Source of the DNA: Halichondria panicea
Taxonomy: Eukaryota > Porifera > Demospongiae > Suberitida > Halichondriidae
Direction of reading: 5' to 3'
Assembly: GCF_963675165.1 (NCBI RefSeq)
Contig: NC_087383.1
Location: 372,001-436,000, forward strand
DNA: 64,000 bases
This document shows, one piece after another, positions 26,023-39,099 of the stretch. The position numbers and the translations under genes were made by a program. The first letter of the stretch is position 1. Each line of letters begins with the position of its first letter. Under the pieces are notes generated by a model, which had not been told where the DNA came from, ran no database searches, and saw only the letters and a program-made list of their open reading frames with translations.

Positions 26023-29000
26023 TGGGTGTGTGGGTGTGGGTGTGTGCATTTCATTAGAGTTTGTATAATAATCGTGTCTATAAGATGTTGTAGAAAAAAT
26101 GAAGGATTAAAGTGAAACGTCCTCCCTTGATCTTCCTTAAAGAGTACAATGTTGTGGTGATACTCATCGCTTGTTTACATGTAACCCCTGCAATGCTACA
26201 CCCTAACCCTTGGCCCCTGCAATGCTACTCCTCTAACCCTCTGCCCCCTGCAATGCTACATCTCTGCCCCCCTGAAATGCTACCCCCTGCAAGGGATTGC
26301 TTGTTTTACTGTTGTAGTGATGTACTGGTTTGATATCCAATAACCTGTCTTTGTTAAGCCCACGTACATTGTTGAAGGTACATGTATGCCAATGAATGTG
26401 CATCATTGCTTGGGTAATTTGCTTTAGAAGTGTCCAACACAGAACACCTGGTATTTTGTGTATGTTATGTTATGCACAAAGACATAGCAAGCACCCTCTT
26501 TGTACATTTAGTTACCATTGGTAACATCGTGTAGTTATGTTCGTTTCTACTAAATTATCAATCCTGGCAATTTGTTCTCACCTGTGCTCATCTTTGAAGT
26601 TAGCTAAATTCTCTGGTTCAGATTTTGAGACAAACTTCATATCGTTTAGATTCCCCAAATACCTGTGTCTCCTGGTATACAAACTTTCGTGTCCTTTCTC
26701 AACCTCTAGCTGTACTTTAGTAGACAGATGCGAGGGCCTGAGCTGCTCTGAGAGAGCGTGTGTGTGGCTTCTTAGGGTGGGGGAGTGTCATCTAGTACCT
26801 ACTATTGCATGCCTCGCTAATCTAATGTTATCTTTTCGACAGACACACTCGTAAGAGTCTCAGGCATTTTCCCAGAGCTTAATCGCTAACTGTGGCCATT
26901 CGTTTTGATTGAGTTAGGTAGCTCGTTGGTATGAAGGTGTCTAGACACTATAGTGGTGGGGAAGACTTCAACTGTGTGTGGGCGGGAACTAGTGGAATCT
27001 TTGTTGAAAATACCGTATAGCGGGTGTATTTCGAGGGTATAAATGTTTGCGGTTTTCGCTGATTAGTATGTGCCGCAAACATTTATACCCTCGAATTTAA
27101 TATCGCATGCATGCATGCATGTTGCAAAAGGCTGCTATTCCGCGAAAACTTTTCTAACGGTCTTTCCCGAAAGTTTATACCCTAGAAGTATACCCGCTAT
27201 ACTCTAGCTACATACATGTACATGTATATACCTCACTATTATCACGCTAGTCTCTTTATTTGCAAATACTGAAAATGTCTAACAGTGTGCTCTCCTCTCT
27301 GCAGCATCATTCTACGGAGCTACTCAGTCATACCACACCCCCTCCTCCCACTCGCTACATGTCTGTCTTGCTTTCACAGCCACCCATGGCACTCTCCTCA
27401 CAGCAGCAGTGTCCGCCCATGACACTCTCCTCACACCAGAAGCATCCGCCCACGGCCGCTCTCTTCAACTCGTACTCGGCAACAGCACTCTCACGATGCT
27501 TCTACTCGACTCCCAACAACGAGTGGACCAAGCGATACCTCTAAGCATCCATCAGTCAAATCAATCATGGCTAGAACTAGAATTATCGGTATCTGGAGAC
27601 AATTTTACTCTGCAAGTACAAGAGACTGCAATTTCCTCAACTTTAATTTACTCCCTCAATTTTACCGGGGAATTACACTTGGGAGGAGATCCTTCCTCTA
27701 ATACAACTTCCGGAAACTTTGTTGGCTGTCTATCAAATGTTGCAATCAATTCTCAAGCTGTTGATTTCTCCGCTTCTATTGATGAAGGGGGTTACAATCA
27801 GGGATGCTGTGTGCCCCCTCGACGATTGCCCTCCGGAGGTCTGGGGGTCGGGACTAACTCTCTTTGGGGGGAGATTTTGATCGAGGCAAGAGAAGCGGTT
27901 GTCGATAAAGGGACGAATATCACCATCTCTGATATGAATCTACCTATCACCATTCCCAGCGATTTAGTTAGCTACGATATCGGATATTGGTATCACAGTG
28001 ATCTTGTGAACAGGGTTGTATTTGATGTGATTGGTCAACCGAGTAGTGGATACTTCGTAAGAGGGAACGATGAACACATCTCGAGGTTCTATTATCATGA
28101 ACTCCAATCTTCGGATCCCCTGTCACAGGTTAGAGCATGTATACTGTATAGCAGGAAAATTTGGCAAGTGTTCTTGGCGAATTTTAAAAACAGTTTTTCC
28201 GATGAACGCAACGTTATCGCTGTAGTAACCACGCTTGAGACGCCAAATTAAAAAATGCCAAGTGCCAAATATAATACCTGCCAAATTTTAGTTGTGTAGT
28301 TTTCATGTACTAGCTACTTTGTTGTTCTTGTTGGGAGGTTTTCATTCTGTTTTCCTCCAGATTATGTATCGCCATGGTGGTGTACTGGGAGCTACTGACT
28401 CGGCAGTTTTGAGAGCATCTCTCGAATGTCAGGTAATTGAAGTTCACATTTATCATATAATATCATAGAGTTACATGTAAATTATACTTTGTGTTCATGC
28501 TACTGTACCAATTGCTATGGCAACTCTACACTTACAGGATGGTGGGGAAAGTCCCTGGTCTCAAGAGATTATTCTCCCCTTCTCAATCGTTAAAGTCAAT
28601 AACAAGCCGTATGTGCTTCATCAAAACACTCTCTCGTTGGCAGCTGGCACCCGACGCCCACTCACACCACACACCATCACCGTCGTGGACGAGGAAACAA
28701 CAGACCCCGAGAATATTGAGTACACGGTTGAGCAGGTCGAGTGTGGCGGCTGTGTGGGCACGATGGGGGGCCAGGTGGTGAATCATGCTGGCCACAAAAT
28801 CATGTTCTTCTCACAAGAATCGATCAATGATGGAAGAATCTTTTTTCAACACTTTGCAGTAAGTGTGTTTGTCTGTTTGTGTGTGTTATCTCTAATTATG
28901 ATTCTACTAAGGTTTTGATGGTATATATTTCATACATGTACAGTGTAGGCTCTTCTTTACACATAATTATGTAGCTAGTTCATTTCCCAAAACAAAGTAC

Positions 29001-32000
29001 ATGTTCACTTCACTGTTCCCTCTCTCCCTCCCTCACAGTTGAACGACACTGATGTCACTATGAGGATCGTGCTGCGTGTGCAAGACAGCCTAATAGGGAA
29101 CAATCACAACACCATCTACCCCAAAATAACAGTACGCACACATCCCGGGCAAATCTCCTTCAATCCAAATCTTTCTGAGTGTATGTTTCTCGATGTGGGC
29201 AACACTTTCATCCTCACCTCATCATATCTGAACTCTACCACCGACTTTCAGGACCAATCTCCTGAGATCGCATACGATGTTCTCGTCGCCCCGAGCAACG
29301 GACGTTTGGAAGTGTACGAAGCCAACCGATGGTCCCTTATCAACGAGAGCATATCCTCTCGAAAATTTCTAAACACACCGTCTGTGATTGGCTACTTCAC
29401 TCAGAAAAACATCGACGATGGACATGTTAGGTTTGTCCACACTGGGGAAGATGGAGGCATTCACACTCTCAAGTTTCGGTTGAGAAGTTCCGTATACATT
29501 CAGCCTAGTAGTAACCCAAACGGGTACGAAAGTGTGTGTTTTCACACTTTAGACGATTTCCTGTTGATTCAACCCGAATTCGTTATCGACCCTCGTAACG
29601 TGTCAGTTCTCGAGGGCGACCGCACACTCATCAACCATAATATTATCAGCGTGGCTCTGAGCGAACAGGAAGTGCTCTATGCTCCTGTCGGTTTAGGAGT
29701 GGACATAAAAATTGAACAACTACAGCCGATCTTTGTACTCGAGTCTCCACCCAGTGTCGGTGAAATACAAGTTCGTGGGGTACCGATTTTCTCTGGAGGA
29801 AATTTCTCTCTTGCTGATTTTCAATCCGATGTAGTTTATTATCAAAATAATGGTAACGAGCTCGAGGAGTCTAGTGACTCTTTTAACATTCGGATAGAAC
29901 CAACCGTGAGTGTGCCTCTGATTAAACAACCACGCCCCTCTGATGTCATCACCATGACGATTATCGTGTCACCAGATAATGACAACATACCAACGTACAG
30001 TCTACACAGTATAAACGTGACTGAAGGCTCGTATGTGATTATAACAAGAGGGCATATCTTGGTAGAGGATGCTGACTTGCCCAGGGAAGAGCTAACCATT
30101 TCGTTCAGGAGGCCTCGCTCTAATAGACCTGACGTGAGAGCTTGTGTGATGTGTGATGTGTGCTTGTTGTGTGATGTGTGATGTGTGTAGAGCTCTGTAA
30201 AGAATAGTCTGTAGTACTGGAACACTTTATTTGAACTACAGTGTTATTGCCTGTGTAGCTTGTGTGCATGTTGACCCTTTACCTAATATTGTAGACTGTA
30301 CATGTACATGTAGGTCATTTTGTATTGCCTTTATGACAGCATGCAATAAATGTATGTTGCTAAGTGCTCCATTAAATGTTTCCACCCCACATTTACACAC
30401 ACACAGGAGACCCCCACTGGCTACTTTGCTTTTCGCAACAAATTCGACGAACGCATCACCAAGTGCTCAATGTCAAACATTTTGAATGCGGAGGTGGTGT
30501 TTGTACATCAATTGGACCCGTCAGTTCCTCTCTCATACAACCAGGCCCTCAAGATTACCGATGGTGGTTCGATCTTAAGACCCTGGCCGGTAAGTAATGG
30601 CCGTGTATGTGTAACAAATTAGTGGGTATTTTTTTAAAAATAGGCCTATTTTCGGAGCTAACTTTGAGCGGCCATAACTTGAGTTAGGAAGGTTCGATAT
30701 CAAAACTAAAAGATGTATTTAGTAGGTGTTTGGTTGTGCTACAATATGGTGTGCTTATTTTTTATAGTCCAAATTGTCCATTTTCTGGAAAAAAGCGTGG
30801 ATGTTTTTTCTAAATCAGGCCTATTTTCGGAGCTAACTTTGAGAAGCCATAACTTGAGTTACGAAGGTTTGATATCAAAACTAAAAGATGTATATTTAGT
30901 AGGTGTTTGGTTGTGCTACAAAATGGTGTGCTTATTTTTTATAGTCCATTTTCTGGAAAAAAGCGTGGGCTATTATTAGTGGGTGTTTTTTCTAAATCAG
31001 GCCTGTTTTCAGAGCTAACTTTGATTGTCCATAACTTGAGTTAGGATGGTCCGATATCAAAACTAAAAGATGCATTTAGTAGCTGTTTGGTTGTGCTAAA
31101 AAATGGTGTGCTTAAATCAGCGATTTTTTTTATAGTCCAAATTGTCCATTTTCTGGGAAAAAGCGTGGGCTAATTAGTGGATGTTTTTTCTAAATCAGGC
31201 CTACTTTCGGATCTAACTTTGAGAAGCCATAACTTGAGTTAGGATTGTCCAATATCAAAACTAAAAGATGCATTTAGTAGCTGTTTAGTAGTGTGCTACA
31301 ATATGGTGTGCTTAAATCATCAATTTTTTTAGAGTCCATTTTCTGGAGTATGATACAATGTATAAGACATACGAGTTGTGCTATGACTACACCCCTTCCC
31401 CTTGCAGATTATTGAGGTCCATGCCATCCCTCATACTCTGACTGTGATCGAACCTGACTCCGCCCATTGTCTCTCACTTGACCTAACGTCGAATCGAAAC
31501 CAAATCCTCAACATCAGTGACTATGAATTTACGATGCGTGACCCTCATGGAATGGACTCTAACCTCGTTAACATGGTAAATGTGTCGATGGGGGAATCCC
31601 TTCTATACGGCCAGGTCGTCAATGGCAACCAGGATTCTGCGTCACAGTTCACCATCAGTGATCTACGTATGGGAAGAATACAATATCAGTACACATCTAC
31701 GGAACTTTATCGTCTTCGAGTCGAAACAGTAGAACTTTATTTCCAGTACGGACATACTCTTGAGGGCCCATACCTATACAATATTTGCATCAATCCGATT
31801 CAAATTCCAGATTACATTCAAGTGCAAGCCGCTACCGTCTCAAACGATGGACTCTCAGTCATTAACTCCACCCATCTCTGGGCCAACGATACACGCGGTG
31901 ACAGCGGGGCAGCTATTCTGTACAATATCACCAACCCTCCAGCACACGGTATCATCATCAACGAGGGTATTCCATCGAGCATTCCAATTGATTTCTTCAC

Positions 32001-35000
32001 CCAAGCGGACGTAGATAACATGCATATCGCATATTTGAGACCTCTCAAATCGGGTCGATTGCCTGATAATTTCACCTTTCAAGTGTGCTCTCGAGTGGGT
32101 GTGTGCAGTGAGGAGAAAGAACTGATTCTCAACATCCACTTCGTTAATTTAACGATAGTCAATCCCGGCATAAGTGTAATTGAGGGAGACAATTATACAA
32201 TCCGCATCAACGACTTTAGTGTGACCCCTCCCCCTGGTTACAGTATAGTTCGTTTCCACCCTGCCATGCACCCCAAGTATGGTGTGCTCGTATTGCACTC
32301 GCAATTTGCCCCATCAGATCCGGACATAATGCCGACGAGATTCGACGCGGAGGACATACGCATTGGGAACCTTATGTACCAGAGTAACACATCATACGAG
32401 GTTTTGTTCGATTCCTTCACTGTAGGAATAGCTACGTATCGTTTGTCAAACCCGAAAGATGTCATCACCATTACAGAACTAATCAACATTCGTATAATAC
32501 CAGTCAACGATCATGTTCCGTCAATCATTGTAAATTTACCCGATGAGCTGGTCGTCTCAAAAGGTGGTTCGATCCAAATTACAAGCGTACATTTGAGTGC
32601 TGATGACAAGGATAGTGACGTCGACAACAAAGACTTGATCTACACTACGATTGCTAACACTCCTTTCAACAGCTACATGTATTTGGACTCTGACCCTGAC
32701 TTGAGAATCAACAATTGGACAGAACAAAATGTTCGAGATGGTAGACTTTTCCTGAAAGCCTCTGAATTCAGCGAAGTACCCAAAGACATTCTCTTATTAA
32801 GAGTCGATGAAACTTTAGAGCTAGCCAAGTTGGAAAGGGGTGGTGCTAATAGACAAATCGTGAATATCAAAATTGTTGACATCATTTTTACTGAAGTGCC
32901 TGGACGTGTCAATTTCGAAGTTTTGGAAGGGGGGAATGCGACAATAGATGGTCAACATCTCCGCTACTCTGCCAACGATTATAATGTGGACAGCGATGAA
33001 AAGATACTGTATGAAGTCACAGCACCCCCTTCTCATGGACAGCTGTTTCTGAACGGAACTATACTACTATATGGTGGAAAGTTCAGTCAGCTACAAGTTG
33101 TAAACAGAGAACTGTGGTACTCACATGACCATAGCAACACATTTAATGACTCATTCAAATTCAAACTCAGTGATCACATGGGACGTGAGAGAGATAAAAA
33201 CTTCTCGTTTGGCATCACCATAGAGATAATCGATGACGACTCTCCTGAGGCTGTTATATTTGACCCTGTGCTATTAGTTCTTAGAAACGAGGTACTTATA
33301 AACGAGAATGTTATCAGAATCACGGATAACGACACCATAGAAGGAAAAGAAGTCTTCGACTCCGATCATGATAAAATTGTCTGCACTGTGATCAATGCAA
33401 CAGAACGAGGTATCATTGAATTGAATCGAGCTCAAGGAGGTTGGACCCTCACGAAAGAATTTTCGAAATTTGATCTAGAAGAAGATACTGTTCGCTACAG
33501 GAGCACATCGGGTACGCTATCAGGTGTTCTTCAAGATAGTTTCATTTTCAGTATCTCTGACGGGACTAACACTGCCAACACCACGTACAAAGTGAACATA
33601 TACCTCCTTCCCGAAATTGTCGAGCTCACCGTAGGCACTCTGGCCATTGAAGAAGATCAAAATGGTGCTCTCGAGTCGCTAGATTTCATAGTCGAGCATT
33701 TTTACCTCAGCCAAGCCCCAGGTGCTTTTATCATCACATCTCCGCCTACCAAAGGCTATCTCAGGAATACCGTAACTGAGGAGACAGCAATTTCCAATTT
33801 TACCACTTCTCAGTTAAAAAGACAATCCATTGTGTATATTCATTACGGAGGAGAGGACGAGGGTGACGAATTTACGTTCTTCTACCGATCAGATACGATG
33901 CAAGGGATTAGCCGCGAGAGTGATCCACATGTATTTGATATCATTATCACTCCGCATAACGACCAAAGGCCGATACTAGACCCAGGCAGAGAGCTAACTT
34001 TGCAGTTATGGGCGGGAGAAACCAAAGTCCTGAGTGAGGAATACTTGAACACCACTGATAAGGACACAGACAGTCAAGGACTGAGGTACACTATCTTGAA
34101 AGATACGGTAGATGCGTACATAGCCTATTCTAACGATACTGCTAAGGCTATCTCAACCTTCACACAACAAGATGTAAATGAAGCGAAGATATCGTTTGTG
34201 CATAAACAAGACCCGGACGGATACATATACTATAATGTGACAGATGGAGAGTTTGTTGTGTCTGGCAATTTCTCGTTTGAATCCGATCCTCTCATACTGT
34301 TTTGTGATGTGAAACCGTGGACCACCGTGTCAGTATCACGACTGGGAAGTGTGGTGTTGTCTTTTGACAATGTAAATTGTGTAACTAACGATCAAGAACC
34401 TCGTGAAATATTCTACCACATTCTATCGGAATTGCAATACGGAGAATTTTTGGTGAACAACGAAAGAGTGATGTCCTTCTCTAAGAGGGAAGTTGATAAC
34501 GGTGTTGTATCCTATAGGCACACAGAGGAGGATAGATGGGAAGCTATTGAGACTGTGAGGTTAGAAATTGAAACAGACTTTGACACAACAGTTAGAAAGG
34601 ACCTCAGTATTAACATCGATTTGCCCCAGGTGGAGGAGGGTAGACCTGCCATCAATACCGGGGCTACTGTAATTGAAGGGAACACCATCTGTTTGAGTCT
34701 ATCCTCCCTAGATGCTAGGAATGTTCGTTACCAAGCATGGAAGAATGCCGGCAATGGTCGACCAGATCTCAATGATACGAATATTCGATTTAGTCTGATG
34801 CAAACTCCGTCACACGGAAGTCTGGTGGTCAACGGAAGTCTGGTGGTCAACGACAAACCTATTTCTGAATCATATTTTTCACATAGTGATCTGGCTAGTG
34901 GCAATGTGTGCTACAGTCACGATAATTCTGAAACTCTGTCGGATTCATTTGGATTTAGTCTCACAGTCGTGGGTTTCCAACAACAATACAATGTTGAGGA

Positions 35001-37095
35001 CACCTTCAGTATTACCATAATATCGGTCAATGACGTTCCTCCTGTGCTAGCCACCATCCAGCCCAGGATGGAACTAGTAGTCGGATTCGTACACACTCTC
35101 ACAACACATATCCTGGAGATTACTGATGAAGATAGCTCAGCGGAAGATATTGAGATTGTTATCAGATCTCTGCCGAAAGATGGTGTAATTTTTCAAATCT
35201 TACTCAAAGATGTAGTATTGAATGTGGGCGAAAATTTCACTCAGGCGAATGTAAATGCTGGTCATGTGACACTAAAAGGATTGTCAATGGGAACATTTTT
35301 ATTCTCTTTCTATTTCACTGATAATATTGTCCCACCGACCCAGCCCACCCCCCACCAGTTTAATGTCAGTGTTGTACCACACACACTCAATATTATGGGC
35401 ACGAAGCGTGTGATTTTACAACAAAACGAACAGAAAGTGAAAATCACTAAAGAGTTTCTATACTCCGACACAAACGGGGACAATGGAGCCACAGTTTACA
35501 GTATAGTTACTCACCCCACGGTTGGTATTGTATATAATCAAACCACCCCCCATTCTAAAGATATTCATAGGACGGACAGATTCACTCAAGAAGATATTGA
35601 CAACGAGAGAGTGTGGTATATCCCCAACCCTGACTCTCGGGAACACAGCGATTCGTTTGTCGTGACTCTTAGCAACAAAGACGAGTACGTTCCCAACGAA
35701 ACGGTCTCAGTGCACGTCCTTGTGTGGGGTGAAGTGAAGAGCGGCACATTTGTTGATTTCACGGATATTGAAAGTGAATACTCCTTCCAATTGCCTGAGG
35801 ACATTTTTACACTTACTCAACCAGACATTCGTCAACCTATTCGTCAGATCGACCCTCCGAAATACGGCCACCTGGAACTAAGATTCCGAGATTCCAAGAG
35901 GGCAGCTGGGAACGAGAAAAATGCCTTCTCCTTCCATTATGATGATCTTCACCGCGGCTGGGTATTTTATGTGTGGGATTACGACCAACCACTGTCAGCG
36001 TCTGAAATGGAGGACAATGTTATGAAGGACAATTTTACACTTCTGGTTGAGGCCACTGGTTTTAGGCCTGGAGAAGCCTTTATTGAACTGAGTATTGTCC
36101 CCCCGTTTATTGCTACACCACCCCCTATGATTGATAGCACTCGTGTCTCCGTCATTCCAGATGTATCAACACCAACAACTACAGAATTGGAACCTGAATC
36201 AGGATTCCCAGTGTTCACTCTGGTTCCAATCATCGGAGTTGTCCTATTGCTACTGCTCATCATAGTAATCATCATTGGATTTTGTCTTACTCAACAGAAA
36301 AGAATTCGTAAGAAGCTCCATCTTGACATAGCCACTCCCACTCACCGTCCTAACGAGGTTCTCTCCATCAGTCCCTCACCCACAAGACACGCGCATCAGT
36401 TCAACTTTGAACCTGACAGTGAAGACGAGCGTTCTCTTTCGTCTGGGTTCTCAGAAGATGCGGAACTGCCTCCACTGAGAAGTCCGATACGAAGCCCCAC
36501 CCACTCCCACGCATTCTCGTACAGCCAGCCCTACTCAGTCCCTAGTCCCACGTACACAGCACATCGGCCTCTCCCTTTAATGGCCCATCGTCCTAGGGTT
36601 CTCAGTAACGTTTCAATTACTCTATCAGGACGTCAATCTGCCATGTCAGAAATCAGCGTCAACGAATCAAATCACTCCTATTCTCGCTCCCTACCCAGAC
36701 CACCCCCTCTCAACATTGCCATGCCCGTACCTGTACGTCCTGCCTCTCAAGTGGCGTACAGTGCTGTTAATGCCGAGTCTGGCTACAGCACTCGTACTCA
36801 TACGAATGATAATTCAAGACACCAGAGCCGTTCCAGCGTCCTGTACGAGGAAGGGGAGGAGCTAACTGGTGGGGAATTTCCTTCAGCCCTTGAGGATCAT
36901 GTGATCACTGTCAAAGGTCATATAACTAATGACAGGGATCATGTGACTACTGTTTGTGTACCTGATGAAGACATGGAGGTGGACGAAGGTCAGGGAGTTA
37001 ATGAACTGTTGGATCTAAATCTAAATGATCCGAATGTGCAGCAACTGTTTCGGTCCACACATCCTGTCCTCAAGAAACAAGAATACTGGTTTTGA
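23496..37095 (+). CDS. CSPG4: CSPG4/NG2-like transmembrane proteoglycan core protein, 7 exons
   Basis: Exons 23496-23592, 27305-28128, 28361-28432, 28538-28858, 29039-30133, 30407-30589 and 31408-37095, all in phase; 2759 aa (human CSPG4 2322). Exon 1 encodes a signal peptide (VKALALILLMSVCSIEA). A laminin-G-like region opens with ASFYG, as CSPG4 does, and ends in GNFVGCLSNVAINSQ. About 2200 residues of CSPG repeats follow, with the recurrent pattern 'F(T/S)Q.D(I/V)(D/N)...(I/V)...H' and 'D.(D/S)F.F..(D/S)'. One membrane helix lies at about residues 2463-2490 (VVLLLLLIIVIIIGF), then a cytosolic tail of about 270 residues with Pro/Ser-rich stretches, ending EYWF. The C-terminus matches the PDZ-ligand position of CSPG4 (QYWV). 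In bilaterians such proteins link matrix to signalling. I see only scattered Ser-Gly pairs, so glycosaminoglycan attachment is unproven. FRAS1/FREM also use CSPG repeats but lack this N- and C-terminal pairing. Confidence 0.9.
25911..26046. repeat. (GT)n microsatellite with GGGT interruptions
   Basis: About 135 bp in CSPG4 intron 1, in the sense-strand GT orientation and 1.26 kb from the next acceptor, unlike the CA tracts that touch acceptors elsewhere. Confidence 0.95.
27011..27206. mobile_element. MITE-like element, TACCGTATAGCGGG family
   Basis: About 196 bp ending 98 bp before CSPG4 exon 2. The left end TACCGTATAGCGGGT, TTTCGAGGGTATAAA pairs with the right end TTTATACCCTAGAAGTAT, ACCCGCTATACTCTA with a few mismatches. 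A second internal inverted pair (AAATGTTTGCGG / CCGCAAACATTT) is present. Confidence 0.75.
30640..31350 (+). repeat. ~180-198-bp satellite, four copies, filling a CSPG4 intron
   Basis: The word CCATAACTTGAGTTA recurs at about 30672, 30847, 31029 and 31227. Each unit also holds AGGCCTATTTTCGGAGCTAAC, TATCAAAACTAAAAGATG, TGTTTGGTTGTGCTA and TTTTCTGGAAAAAAGCGTGG. The array occupies most of the 818-bp intron between exons 30407-30589 and 31408-37095. It matches the array at 56690-57840. Confidence 0.93.
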
Positions 37096-37623
37096 TTCTA
37101 GCCAGGCCATTATTTTAGTACTGCTTATAGCTCATTCTAATCCCACCATTCAATTTCTATGTAGCCTCAAAGATCCTATCAATCTCAAACGTTTTGTACA
37201 TCTATCTTTTTGTTGCAATTTGAATCAGCTATTTTTTATTACCGTGTTTGTTATCATGTATGTTATCTCTCGCTCTGTTTATTGTTAATGTATTTGAATT
37301 GCTTGTCAATTCATTGTCAATTGTCAACTTATGAATTATGATCTCAAAAATTAATTGATTGTGGTATTACAATTGCTGGTGCATGCATAAAAAAAAGCAT
37401 GAAGCATTAAACTACTAGTAGTACAGCCATGGCCATGCAGCTACAATGATCAACATGTTATTAAGCTGTGAATGTAATGTGAAAATCAATACTGATCTCA
37501 CCTAATATGTGATGATAAGCACACTTGATAACCATTTTCACCTGCAATAGTGGCAACAACTGTACAGGTGCTGCATGATCCCACTAGCATTTACAGTGTA
37601 GATCAAAGTGCAGCAGCTATAAG
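37096..37623. other. Intergenic region, CSPG4 3' side to homeobox 5' side
   Basis: AT-rich 528 bp. It should hold the CSPG4 3' UTR and the homeobox promoter and 5' UTR. No open frame or strong motif that I can support. Confidence 0.5.
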
Positions 37624-38436
37624 ATGTCTTCCTTCACTATTGAGGCCATTCTTGGGCTAGGTACTGACAAATCTACTGAGAAGAGTGAGGATGGAATGTC
37701 CTCAGCAGCTGCCTCCAGTGTGGAACAAGATGGAGAACCCTCAGTGTGTGTGCATAGCACAGCCACTACAGGAGCAATGGAGACAAGCGCAAGTGAGTTA
37801 TAGTTAGAGCAGCATAGCTAGCTGGGGAGTAGCTACGCCCCTCTATTGTCCAGCTAGTTCAGCTCTTGCATGGCTGCACAGCTAGTAAGACAATGTACAT
37901 GTATCTACATACAACCGCATAATCTGTGTTTGCAAAAGGAATTGCAATAAGTTCATGTCTGCATTAGCACTTTTCTCAATCATTATTGTCTACCTGCAGG
38001 CTTACAATACACTCATCACTACCAAACCCCGCCGGTATTCTCCACACCACCTGCACCTCCAATTATTGCAAGCCCCACAGCCCTCACTCCATCACATATC
38101 ACCAGACCCTCCCTCCTACCGTTCCATACACCGTCACTTCTACTATGGCCAAATCTACCCTACCTTCCACTCTCTCCAACAGCCACTGCACAAACCTCCC
38201 GAAGGAGAAAAGCCAGGACCGTCTTCAGTGATGACCAGATGAGTCAACTAGAAAAAAGCTTCGAAGAGAAAAAGTATTTATCCATCCCAGAGAGAATTGG
38301 ACTTGCTCAAGCCCTGAGACTGACAGAACAGCAAGTCAAGACGTGGTATCAGAATCGGAGAACCAAGTGGAAACGACAGCTATCAGAGCAGGATAGACAG
38401 GAAGCAATGGAAGAAGAGGAATCCGACAGTCCATAA
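37624..38436 (+). CDS. BarBsh: Bar/Bsh-type homeobox transcription factor
   Basis: Two exons, 37624-37792 and 38000-38436, 201 aa. The start is [12 protein letters not shown], where FTIEAIL fits the eh1 (Groucho/TLE-binding) repressor motif. A Pro/Thr-rich linker leads to a homeodomain at about residues 123-182: [48 protein letters not shown], with Gln at position 50. The N-terminal arm [10 protein letters not shown] is like Bsh/BSX, while helix 3 [12 protein letters not shown] is like BarH, so it fits the combined BarBsh class reported in sponges. The protein ends in a Glu/Asp-rich tail. It would act as a nuclear, probably repressive, developmental regulator (inference). No second homeobox gene is in the window. 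The class name comes from memory; a BarH or Bsh assignment is the alternative. Confidence 0.85.
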
Positions 38437-39099
38437 CATGATGTTTACGTGTATCTATAGGAACCAATCTTTTCATACAAATGACAATGCTCAGTGTTTT
38501 TGTATTAACCACATGTGCCATCCATTTATGTTTATTTGCACTGAATCAACCATCACATCATATTTATCACCTTGAATGCAAATATGAGCACTCATCAATT
38601 AATTATAAAGCAAAAATGTGTTAAATAGAACACCAAACCGAGACCTAATTAATGTCTATAATGTAAGTGTATTTTTTTTTATTCCTTATTAATTTGTCCT
38701 TTTTGTGGGGACAACCTCCTTTGTACTATAATAATTATGTATACTTGTGCTTTTTCGATCTGTAAGATTGGTTAATCTCATCAATTTTCCCCCACTTGTA
38801 AGCCCATGTTTTTTCCTCCAAAATGATTAAGGTGTGATATGGATAGAGCTCATAAACCATGAGAAAGGACCATCCCGAGTTATGGCTTTTCGAAGTGTAC
38901 TGCACCATCTGCATGCAGCATAGATCTATGCAGTAAGTGAGCCCCGCCCCCGCATTGCAGCCAGTGGGTGAGCCCCTCCCCACGTTGCACTCTAACTAGA
39001 AAAAGCCCAGGAAAAAAGCAAAAGCTGTTTGGATCCAAGACAAGATGACTCTCAGGAGATAACTACACACGGACCCAGCAGCTGACGTACAGTAAATGC
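38437..39099. other. Intergenic region after the homeobox gene
   Basis: AT-rich, with a poly-T run near 38672. It is followed by the probable 5' UTR of the small membrane protein gene (from about 38990). Nothing else supported. Confidence 0.45.

Larger units (their letters stand above)
23593..27304. repeat. CSPG4 intron 1 (3.7 kb), repeat-rich
   Basis: Contents seen: a degenerate tandem of about 100 bp at 24340-24660 (gtaatattcatagagtgat-type words with ctcatgg...caggcaat); a 12-bp tandem gccgcatcgatt, seven copies, at about 25224-25303; a (GT)n tract at 25911-26046; about five copies of a ccctgcaatgctac-like unit at 26186-26290; and a MITE-like element at 27011-27206. No exon is needed here: exons 1 and 2 join in phase. 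Confidence 0.75.

Noticed and set aside
30713-30979. 88-aa frame with repeated YLVGVWLCY
   Set aside because: Translation of the intronic satellite in CSPG4; an intron with good splice sites spans it.
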